Part shown: piece after piece, positions 7,819 through 13,077 of the stretch
How the letters are laid out: every line of letters begins with the position of its first letter
Position numbering within the stretch: the stretch's first letter is position 1
Assembly: GCA_016297555.1 (NCBI GenBank)
Contig: JAEDGK010000055.1
Location: 1 to 13,077 of the forward strand
DNA from: Clostridiaceae bacterium
GTDB lineage: Bacteria > Bacillota > Clostridia > Oscillospirales > Acutalibacteraceae
Direction of reading: 5' to 3'
Length of the DNA stretch: 13,077 nt
The notes under the pieces: model-generated
The model's input: only the letters and a program-made list of their open reading frames with translations
Told to the model about the DNA's origin: nothing
Database searches by the model: none
Position numbers and translations under genes: made by a program

Positions 7819-8514
7819 TTACTTTATACTTGCCAAAGATAAAATAATCTTTATTCTCCAGCGGATTTTCTGAGAAAGAGTGGTTTTGCCGCCCGTAACA
7901 TTATCGCCGTGTCTTCTCCACAGAATAAGAGGTTTACGGAGCAGAACCGCTTTGCGGTGCTTTTTGAGAGCAACCAGAGCAATCCACCAATCGTGCATCG
8001 GCAGCCCCTCGGGGAAAGGGAGTGCGTCAAGCAGAACCTGCCTTCTGAAAGCCATACAGCAGCCTACAAAAGTGTTTCGGATAATATTGCCGCAGAAAGA
8101 CAGGTTTGAACCGATAACGGAGAAATAAGAAGGTTTGATAATATTGAGCTTGCCGTCGGTAACGGAGGCGTCGTGAAGCACAAGGTCTGCGCCCGAATTT
8201 ATTTCAGCCATTACGCTTTCAACTTTATCGGGGAGCCAGACATCGTCCTGATCCGAAAGAAAAATAATGTCACCCGAGCAGGCTTTGAGAGCGTTCTCAA
8301 AGTTTTTAACAACGCCCTTGCCGCTGCCCTCAATATATCTTATTCTCTTATCCTGCGCTTGAAGGTTCAGAACGATATCCCGGGTTTTACCCTCGGGATA
8401 ATCGTCAGAAACTATTATCTCGTCGTTTTCGCCGAGCTGCGAGAGGATGGAATCAAGCTGCTCAGCTATAAATTGCTCGCCTTTATAGGCGGCAAGTGCA
8501 ACGGATATTCTCAT
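7819..8514 (-). CDS. GT2-family glycosyltransferase (possible rhamnosyltransferase)
   Basis: A 231-residue GT-A enzyme: SVALAAYKGEQF (4-15), IIVSDD (33-38), FLSDQDDVW (85-93, the DxD site), MHDWW (173-177) and WRRHGDNVTG (199-208). The SDQDD plus HDWW plus RxHxxNxxG pattern is common in GT2 enzymes of rhamnan, capsule and O-antigen loci, so rhamnose is possible but unproven. A longer frame opens at 8601, but its first 29 residues lie inside lysS and lack GT character. The canonical GT2 N-terminus begins at ATG 8514. That start lies 1 nt after the lysS stop (TGA-T-ATG) and has no good Shine-Dalgarno, so translation probably depends on ribosomes finishing lysS. This ties the wall-polymer cluster to lysS expression. 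Confidence 0.87.
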   Translation of the reverse strand: MRISVALAAYKGEQFIAEQLDSILSQLGENDEIIVSDDYPEGKTRDIVLNLQAQDKRIRYIEGSGKGVVKNFENALKACSGDIIFLSDQDDVWLPDKVESVMAEINSGADLVLHDASVTDGKLNIIKPSYFSVIGSNLSFCGNIIRNTFVGCCMAFRRQVLLDALPFPEGLPMHDWWIALVALKKHRKAVLLRKPLILWRRHGDNVTGGKTTLSQKIRWRIKIILSLASIK

Positions 8515-8515
8515 A

Positions 8516-10468
8516 TCAATAGAGCTTTGCGCCGGCGGGAATGTGACTGTCAACCATAAGAAGATGAAGCTTTTCTTCTCCCTCTTCCTCATGGATTGCA
8601 CTCAGAAGCATACCGCAGGATTCAATTCCCATTATTGCTCTGGGAGGAAGGTTGACGATAGCGATAAGAGTTTTGCCTACAAGCTCTTCGGGCTCATAGA
8701 AAGCGTGGATGCCGCTCAATATAGTGCGGTCTGTTCCCGTGCCGTCGTCAAGCGTGAATTGAAGGAGCTTCTTGCTCTTCTTTACCGCTTCGCAGGCCTT
8801 GACCTTAACGGCGCGGAAATCCGATTTGCTGAATGTATCAAAATCAACCGTATCTTCAAAGAGAGGTTCGATAACTACTTTTGAAAAATCAATAACTTCC
8901 GGCTCCTCTTCTTTGGCGGGAGCATCATCTTTGACAGATGAATTATCGGCTTTCTGAGCAGCGTCAAGAGATTTCATTGTGGGGAACAGAAGAACATCTC
9001 TGATAGCTGAGGAATCGGTGAGAAGCATACACATTCTGTCAATTCCGAAGCCGATGCCGCCTGTCGGGGGCATACCGATTTCAAGCGCGTTGAGGAAATC
9101 CTCGTCGGTTGTGTTCGCTTCCTCATCGCCCTGAGCAAGCAGAGCCTCCTGAGCCTTGAAGCGCTCGCGCTGGTCAATCGGGTCGTTAAGCTCGGAATAG
9201 GCGTTTGCCATTTCCCAGCCGTTCATAAAGAATTCAAAACGCTCAACATAGCCGGGATTGCCGGGCTTCTTTTTGGTGAGCGGAGAAATTTCAATGGGAT
9301 GATCCATAACGAAGGTGGGCTGAATGAGATGCTCCTCGGCAAATTCCTCAAAGAAAAGGCTGAGAATATCGCCCTTCTGATGGCGCGCCTCATATTCAAC
9401 ATGGTGCTTGTCCGCAAGAGCTCTTGCTTCTTCAAGGGTTGAAACCTCGTTCCAGTCAACTCCCGCATACTTCTTAACGGCGTCAATCATTGTTATGCGC
9501 TCAAAGGGCTTGCCCAAATCCATCTCTACGCCGTTATAAACGATTTTGGTTGTTCCGAGAACATTCTGAGCAACCGTTCTGTAGAGATTTTCGGTCAAAT
9601 CCATCATGCCGTTATAGTCGGTATATGCCTGATAAAGCTCCATAAGAGTGAATTCGGGGTTATGCCTTGTGTCAAGACCCTCGTTTCTGAAAACTCTGCC
9701 GATTTCATAAACCTTTTCCATACCGCCGACTATAAGTCTTTTCAGATATAGTTCAAGCGAAATTCTGAGCTTAAAATCTTCGTTGAGAGCGTTGAAATGA
9801 GTTTCAAACGGTCTTGCCGAAGCGCCGCCCGCATTTGCAACAAGAATGGGAGTTTCAACCTCAAGGAAGCCCTGAGAATCAAGATATCTTCTGATTTCTC
9901 TTATAATCAGCGAGCGTTTAACAAAGGTGTCTTTAACCTCGGGATTCATAATCAGGTCAAGATAACGCTTGCGGTAGCGGACATCGGTGTTGGTCAGTCC
10001 GTGGAATTTTTCGGGCAGGGGCTGGAGCGACTTTGTGAGCAGGCGCAGAGCCTTGGCGTGGATTGAAACCTCGCCGCGCCTTGTTCTGAAAACAAAGCCC
10101 TTAACCTCAATGATATCGCCGATATCCCATTTTTTGAAATCTGCAAAGCTTTCTTCGCCGATTTCGTCAATCTTAACATAAACCTGCATTCTGCCGCTGC
10201 GGTCTCTGATATCGATAAAGTTAGCCTTGCCCATATCGCGGCGGCTCATCATTCTGCCGCAGACCGAAACATCGGAGTTTTCAAGCTCTTCAAAGCGCTC
10301 GGCAATTTCCGCGCAGCTTATGCTCTGCTCGGCGGTGGTGATGGTAAAGGGGTCTTTGCCTGCCGCCTGAAGAGCCTCGAGCTTTTCTATTCTTATTTGT
10401 CTGAGCTCGTTAACATCCTGAGCCTGTTCCGCTTCGGGAGCGGCGGTTACATTCTTTTCTTCCGACAT
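8516..10468 (-). CDS. lysS: Class II lysyl-tRNA synthetase with C-terminal EMAP-II/Trbp111-type tRNA-binding domain
   Basis: Charges tRNA-Lys with lysine in the cytoplasm. Residues about 65-145 are the OB-fold anticodon-binding domain and about 160-500 the class II catalytic core. Motif 2 FRNEGLDTRHNPEF is near 260-273 and motif 3 GGIGFGIDRM at 470-479. The core should end near residue 500, as in ordinary bacterial LysRS of about 490-500 residues. Here an acidic/Ala-rich linker (about 506-526) leads into a second OB-fold domain (about 530-650) with FSKSDFRAVKV, LSGIHAFYEPEELVGK, NLPPRAIMGI and ESCGMLLSA. These are hallmarks of the domain found as free Trbp111/CsaA-like proteins and at the C-terminus of many MetRS. 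ATG 10468 is chosen over the longer frame at 10534 because AAGGAAAGGA is well placed upstream and the extra 22 codons run through a hairpin. It follows greA, a common pairing. Confidence 0.95.
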   Translation of the reverse strand: MSEEKNVTAAPEAEQAQDVNELRQIRIEKLEALQAAGKDPFTITTAEQSISCAEIAERFEELENSDVSVCGRMMSRRDMGKANFIDIRDRSGRMQVYVKIDEIGEESFADFKKWDIGDIIEVKGFVFRTRRGEVSIHAKALRLLTKSLQPLPEKFHGLTNTDVRYRKRYLDLIMNPEVKDTFVKRSLIIREIRRYLDSQGFLEVETPILVANAGGASARPFETHFNALNEDFKLRISLELYLKRLIVGGMEKVYEIGRVFRNEGLDTRHNPEFTLMELYQAYTDYNGMMDLTENLYRTVAQNVLGTTKIVYNGVEMDLGKPFERITMIDAVKKYAGVDWNEVSTLEEARALADKHHVEYEARHQKGDILSLFFEEFAEEHLIQPTFVMDHPIEISPLTKKKPGNPGYVERFEFFMNGWEMANAYSELNDPIDQRERFKAQEALLAQGDEEANTTDEDFLNALEIGMPPTGGIGFGIDRMCMLLTDSSAIRDVLLFPTMKSLDAAQKADNSSVKDDAPAKEEEPEVIDFSKVVIEPLFEDTVDFDTFSKSDFRAVKVKACEAVKKSKKLLQFTLDDGTGTDRTILSGIHAFYEPEELVGKTLIAIVNLPPRAIMGIESCGMLLSAIHEEEGEEKLHLLMVDSHIPAGAKLY

Positions 10469-10477
10469 AGTGTTGTA

Positions 10478-10487
10478 TCCTTTCCTT
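10478..10487 (-). promoter_or_regulatory. lysS ribosome binding site
   Basis: Minus-strand AAGGAAAGGA ends 9 nt before ATG 10468. It rules in this start over the ATG of the longer frame at 10534, which lies within the hairpin region. Confidence 0.8.
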
Positions 10488-10495
10488 GGAATGTC

Positions 10496-10537
10496 AAAAA
10501 GCGACAGGGGGGAGCCTGCGCTCCCGAGTCCCATCGC
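10496..10537 (-). terminator. Terminator-like or attenuator hairpin between greA and lysS
   Basis: On the minus strand, an inner 6 bp GC-rich stem (GGGAGC/GCTCCC, loop GCAG) sits inside an outer GCGA/TCGC stem with imperfect pairing between. It is followed at once by TTTTT. It lies 15 nt after the greA stop and 8 nt before the lysS ribosome binding site, leaving no room for a separate lysS promoter. It is probably a partial terminator lowering lysS relative to greA, or an attenuator. It is far too short to be a T-box. Confidence 0.6.
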
Positions 10538-10551
10538 CGCATATTTTAAAT

Positions 10552-11022
10552 TTATTTGGAAATTGCGAGAATTTTCATTTTGATTACCTTGCCTGTGGGT
10601 GTGTGAACCTCGGCAATATCGCCGACTTTTTTGTTCATAATCGCAGAGCCTACGGGCGAGAGGTCAGAGATTATGCCGTTGTCAAGATCACTCTTGCCGA
10701 GGATTTTGTATTCAACCTCTTCGTCATACTCCATATCGTAAAGCTTAACCTTTGAGCCGATATGGATAGCCTCGGTTGTAAGCTCCTCTTCGTCGAGAAT
10801 TTTTGCGTTTCTCAAATCAGCCTCGAGCTTTGCAATTTCGGCTTCAAGCTTTGCCTGCTCGTTCATGGCCTCATCGTATTCGGCATTTTCGGAAAGGTCG
10901 CCGTGTGAACGGGCTTCCTTTATCTTTTCGGCAATGTCGTCTCTTCCCTCGGTTTTGAGTTTGTTGAGCTCCTCGCTGAGCTTGTTATAATCCTCACGGG
11001 TAAAGACTGTTTGTTTTTCCAT
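10552..11022 (-). CDS. greA: Transcription elongation factor GreA
   Basis: Binds the secondary channel of RNA polymerase and stimulates cleavage of the backtracked transcript so that stalled complexes resume. At 156 residues it is the usual length. The N-terminal antiparallel coiled coil covers about 8-75. Its tip carries GDLSENAEYD (41-50), with acidic Asp42 and Glu45 at the positions that hold the catalytic magnesium in GreA. The C-terminal FKBP-like domain (about 82-156) includes SPVGSAIMNKKVGD. AAAAGGAGA at 11032-11040 is 9 nt upstream of the ATG. It has its own strong promoter and is the first gene of the transcript that continues into lysS and probably the wall-polymer genes. Family identity is certain. 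Confidence 0.97.
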   Translation of the reverse strand: MEKQTVFTREDYNKLSEELNKLKTEGRDDIAEKIKEARSHGDLSENAEYDEAMNEQAKLEAEIAKLEADLRNAKILDEEELTTEAIHIGSKVKLYDMEYDEEVEYKILGKSDLDNGIISDLSPVGSAIMNKKVGDIAEVHTPTGKVIKMKILAISK

Positions 11023-11075
11023 TTTGAGATATCTCCTTTTGGTTAAAAGTTAATCGGTATAATCTGCCATTCTGC

Positions 11076-11093
11076 TATATTATATATAATATA
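11076..11093. repeat. 18 bp perfect AT-only palindrome over the greA -10 element
   Basis: The segment is its own reverse complement and contains TATAAT on both strands, back to back (minus 11079-11084, plus 11085-11090). It could be an operator or simply an easily melted promoter. No matching -35 is visible for the plus-strand copy. Confidence 0.7.
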
Positions 11094-11107
11094 TAGGGTA
11101 ATGTCAA
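11079..11107 (-). promoter_or_regulatory. Near-consensus sigma-A promoter of greA
   Basis: Minus-strand TTGACA (11102-11107) and TATAAT (11079-11084) are separated by exactly 17 bp: both hexamers are perfect consensus. Transcription should begin about 11072, leaving a leader of roughly 50 nt before greA. The -35 hexamer overlaps the TGA stop of the upstream gene. The -10 lies in the left half of an 18 bp perfect palindrome (11076-11093). Confidence 0.9.
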
Positions 11108-11961
11108 GCTTTTATTGAAACTGCGGCTTCGGGCACGCTGTTTTTGAAGTAACATTCAAGGCATTTTTCGGGCTGACCGACCGCGCAGGCGGAGCAGCTT
11201 ATATCCAATTCGGAAAAAACCGACGATTTATATTCGCTGCTGCCGCAAAGCTCGGTTAATGCTCCCGCAAAATCAACCGTATCTATTGAGGGCGGTATAA
11301 GCTCGGTGTGTTTCGCCGTGAGCAGAGTACCGCTGCCCGAAAATCTGATTTTTCCGCAGTTTATGCGCTTGGAAGTGAAAATTGCAGCGTTGCTCATAGC
11401 GCAGGTGACCGCTCCGTCACAGCAGATAACAATGTCGGGTTTGAGCGATGGCTCATATGATGGACGGATTACGAGCGAAGCGCCGTATTCGGTCATGGCA
11501 CGCGAGCAGGCGGCGGCGTATCTTTCGGGCTGAGCCGTTACAACTCTTACGCAGGCGGCAAGAGGGAGCAGCCTGCAAATTCTTGAAGCGTGAAGGGCGG
11601 TTCTGTCGGTCAGCGTTATGCAGATTTTTTCGGGCGGCAGCTTTGCCATTGATATTATTTCCGCGGCGGTGTTGAAAATTAAAAGCGAATTCATAAATGA
11701 GGGCACAAATCTTTTAATTGCGCTGCTGTCGGGCAGGGTGAGGCTTCTCGGCGCAATTACGCGCGAGGCATATCTGCCGCATTTTTGGGCAGTTAAAGCC
11801 CAGTTAATGCCGCTTTTTTCTTCAAAAACATTAAGAATGAAAAAAGGAAGTCCTTTTTCGTTGCGGCAGGTGCGCGCCTGAGCGTGCGCAATTTCTTTCC
11901 TTTGCTTCGCTCTTGCGAAAAATCCGTCGCAGGGTTTTATCATATTTAAAACAACAAACAC
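11104..11961 (-). CDS. Uncharacterised cysteine-rich protein, possibly Rossmann-like
   Basis: I do not recognise this 285-residue protein. It has 16 cysteines, including a C-terminal cluster CSACAVGQPEKCLEC (near 253-267) made of two CxxC pairs that could bind zinc or an iron-sulfur cluster. The middle (about 110-195) alternates hydrophobic strands and helices in a Rossmann-like way (ICITLTDR, CVRVVTAQPERY, PDIVICCDG), but no clear nucleotide-binding glycine loop is seen. There is no signal peptide or membrane segment, so it is probably cytoplasmic. The start is taken as GTG 11961, with GGAG 9 nt upstream. ATG 11943 (6 residues shorter) is the alternative but has no ribosome binding site. The GTG lies in one arm of a long inverted repeat. 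It follows an RsuA-family gene and its stop overlaps the greA -35. Composition and frame look genuinely coding. Confidence 0.72.
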   Translation of the reverse strand: MFVVLNMIKPCDGFFARAKQRKEIAHAQARTCRNEKGLPFFILNVFEEKSGINWALTAQKCGRYASRVIAPRSLTLPDSSAIKRFVPSFMNSLLIFNTAAEIISMAKLPPEKICITLTDRTALHASRICRLLPLAACVRVVTAQPERYAAACSRAMTEYGASLVIRPSYEPSLKPDIVICCDGAVTCAMSNAAIFTSKRINCGKIRFSGSGTLLTAKHTELIPPSIDTVDFAGALTELCGSSEYKSSVFSELDISCSACAVGQPEKCLECYFKNSVPEAAVSIKA

Positions 11962-12028
11962 ATTATCGCGCTCCGTTTAAACAGCATATTGATAAAGAAT
12001 ATGCCGTCAGTGCCGTGATAATGTGTTT
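11956..12028. repeat. Nested inverted repeat between the rsuA-family gene and the unknown gene
   Basis: The outer arms are AAACACATTATC (11956-11967) and its exact reverse complement (12017-12028), extended by one mismatch or G-U pair and two more pairs. Inside is a second perfect 7 bp inverted repeat, GCATATT (11984-11990) and AATATGC (11998-12004), with a 7 nt loop. The downstream arm on the minus strand contains the likely GTG start codon at 11961, and its GGAG is in the adjoining loop. There is no T-run, so it is not an intrinsic terminator. Confidence 0.75.
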
Positions 12029-12031
12029 ATT

Positions 12032-12763
12032 TTAATCCTGATTTTCGTCTGTAAAAACAAGCTCCAGCTCTTCGGCGGTCAGCTCGCGGCATTCGCCGGG
12101 TTGAAGCTCGGGGTCAAGCTTTAACGAACCAATCTGAATCCGTTTCAACTGCAAGACCTTGTTGCCGAGAGCAAAAAACATTCGCTTAACCTGATGATAT
12201 TTGCCTTCTCTAATTTTGATTTCAGCGGCGGGAAGTCCGTCAACTGTAAAGCTTTTAACCTTTGCAGGCAGACATTTCGTGCCGTCGCCGAGGGTAATTC
12301 CGCTCTCGAGCTTCCTGATGTCATTTTCGTCAACGGGGAACTCCAGAACTGCCTGATAGGTTTTGAAAACATGGTGCGTCGGACTCATTATTCTGTGAGC
12401 AAAAGCACCGTCATCCGTTATGATTAAAAGCCCCGTGGTGTCTCTGTCGAGCCTGCCGGCAGGGAAGATGCTGCGCCTTTTAAGATTGTCGGGGATAAGG
12501 TCAACAACGGTTGGCTTTGCCGGGTCACGCGTGGCGCTGATAACGCCCTGCGGCTTGTTGAGCATAATGTAGATATGGTCTTTGGCTGTAAAGGTGTAAC
12601 CGTTTACAGAGACCTCGTCTGCATCGGTATCAATCAGCTCCTCCGCACGCACGGCAAGGCGTGAATTAACCGTTACCGCGCCGTCTTTTATGAGCTTTCT
12701 TGCATCTTTTCTGGATACATTGCAGTTGAGCGCTATTAATTTGTCAAGGCGTTTAAGATCCAT
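12032..12763 (-). CDS. RsuA/RluB-family 16S/23S rRNA pseudouridine synthase
   Basis: Converts a specific uridine in ribosomal RNA to pseudouridine. The 243-residue protein has an N-terminal S4 RNA-binding domain (about 1-55: RLDKLIA, SRKDARKLIKDGAVTVN) and then the catalytic domain. The catalytic motif GRLDRDTTGLLI spans 103-114, with the expected nucleophile Asp106. Motifs KPQGVISA (70-77) and KTYQAVLE, and GKYHQVKRMF near the C-terminus, are typical of RsuA/RluB/RluE/RluF. Size and motifs fit RsuA (E. coli 16S position 516) best, but the subfamily target is not certain, so no symbol is given. GAGAGG precedes the ATG by about 5 nt. The gene starts 18 nt after the T-run of the gap terminator, so it may depend on read-through or on a promoter overlapping that region. 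Confidence 0.93.
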   Translation of the reverse strand: MDLKRLDKLIALNCNVSRKDARKLIKDGAVTVNSRLAVRAEELIDTDADEVSVNGYTFTAKDHIYIMLNKPQGVISATRDPAKPTVVDLIPDNLKRRSIFPAGRLDRDTTGLLIITDDGAFAHRIMSPTHHVFKTYQAVLEFPVDENDIRKLESGITLGDGTKCLPAKVKSFTVDGLPAAEIKIREGKYHQVKRMFFALGNKVLQLKRIQIGSLKLDPELQPGECRELTAEELELVFTDENQD

Positions 12764-12781
12764 AAAAACCTCTCATATTTC

Positions 12782-12811
12782 AAAAAAGGGTCGGCAGAGA
12801 GCCGACCCTTT
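12782..12811 (-). terminator. Intrinsic terminator of gap
   Basis: A perfect 11 bp stem (AAAGGGTCGGC/GCCGACCCTTT, loop TCTCT on the minus strand) runs into a stretch of six T residues. It lies 20 nt beyond the gap stop codon and is the strongest terminator in the window. Confidence 0.93.
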
Positions 12812-12831
12812 GAGAAAACGCTTTGTGTTAA

Positions 12832-13077
12832 TTACGCAAGCTCTGCGAAATACTTAATGGTTCTGACCATCTGGCTTGTGTAGGAGTTCTCGTTGTCATA
12901 CCATGAAACAACCTGAACCTCATAGAGATCGTCAGCAATCTTTGCAACCATTGTCTGGGTAGCATCGAAGAGTGAGCCGTACTTCATACCGATAACGTCT
13001 GAAGAAACGATCTGATCCTCGTTGTAGCCGAATGACTCGGAAGCAGCAGCCTTCATAGCAGCGTTGATGCCTTCCTT
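12832..13077 (-). CDS. gap: Glyceraldehyde-3-phosphate dehydrogenase, C-terminal part (cut by window edge)
   Basis: Glycolytic enzyme that oxidises and phosphorylates glyceraldehyde 3-phosphate with NAD. Only the last 81 residues are present; the frame is open to the window edge (KEGINAAMKAA at the cut). EDQIVSSDVIG and SWYDNENSYTSQMVRT are highly conserved GAPDH C-terminal segments, the latter contributing an NAD-contacting Asn. The catalytic cysteine and NAD domain lie outside the window. The internal ATG at 13056 is not the start. The gene ends at TAA and is followed by a strong terminator. Confidence 0.96.
   Translation of the reverse strand, partial: KEGINAAMKAAASESFGYNEDQIVSSDVIGMKYGSLFDATQTMVAKIADDLYEVQVVSWYDNENSYTSQMVRTIKYFAELA

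Noticed and set aside
8515..8601. Upstream extension of the GT2 gene to a start at 8601
   Set aside because: These 29 codons lie in the lysS coding sequence in another frame, and the canonical GT2 N-terminus starts at ATG 8514.
8173..8884. Plus-strand open frames of 128 and 113 codons opposite the GT2 and lysS genes
   Set aside because: They are antisense to clearly conserved proteins, show no recognisable motif, and look like shadow frames.
10469..10534. Upstream extension of lysS to a start at 10534
   Set aside because: The extra 22 codons run through the hairpin, and a strong ribosome binding site sits just before ATG 10468.
10469..10551. T-box riboswitch controlling lysS
   Set aside because: The intergenic region is only 83 nt, too short for a T-box leader, and no T-box consensus was seen.
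1..13077. CRISPR array, defence system, prophage or insertion sequence
   Set aside because: No regularly spaced repeats, transposase, integrase, nuclease or phage-type genes were found; all genes are housekeeping, wall-polymer or one unknown.

Overview
The window looks like chromosomal DNA of a low-to-mid GC Firmicute, probably a gut-type Clostridia (Oscillospirales-like). The evidence is AGGAGG-type ribosome binding sites, a near-consensus sigma-A promoter, TarI/TarJ proteins close to those of Gram-positive wall teichoic acid pathways, a greA-lysS pair, and a lysyl-tRNA synthetase with an added C-terminal tRNA-binding domain. The genus is inference; no rRNA or other decisive marker is present. 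All genes except the first lie on the minus strand. No tRNA, rRNA, CRISPR array, insertion sequence or phage gene was found, and no gene-free stretch exceeds about 100 bases.

Reading along the minus strand from the right edge: (1) the 3' end of gap (glyceraldehyde-3-phosphate dehydrogenase), closed by a strong intrinsic terminator; (2) an RsuA-family pseudouridine synthase; (3) an unrecognised cysteine-rich protein whose start region lies in a nested inverted repeat; (4) greA, with a textbook promoter whose -35 overlaps the preceding stop codon; (5) lysS, separated from greA by a terminator-like hairpin with almost no room for another promoter.

Directly after lysS (1 nt gap) comes a tightly packed surface-glycopolymer cluster: two GT2 glycosyltransferases, the ABC exporter TagG/TagH, the CDP-ribitol pair TarI/TarJ, a third longer GT2 enzyme, and a TagB/TagF-family polyol-phosphate transferase. 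A second member of that family sits at the left edge on the plus strand, convergent with and overlapping its paralogue by 23 nt.

The likely combined function is as follows. TarJ reduces ribulose 5-phosphate to ribitol 5-phosphate and TarI activates it to CDP-ribitol. The TagB/TagF-like enzymes transfer polyol phosphate onto a lipid-linked acceptor, the GT2 enzymes add sugars, and TagGH flips the product across the membrane. The lipid-carrier starting enzymes (TagO, TagA) and the glycerol activator (TagD) are not in the window, so this is only part of a pathway. The polymer is probably a ribitol-phosphate-containing teichoic acid or related wall glycopolymer.

Most of the window is recognisable biology. 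The points most worth a second look are the LysRS fusion and its position at the head of the wall-polymer operon, the hairpin that would bury the start of the unknown gene, the degenerate second GT domain, and the near-identical inverted motif shared by the two convergent transferases.
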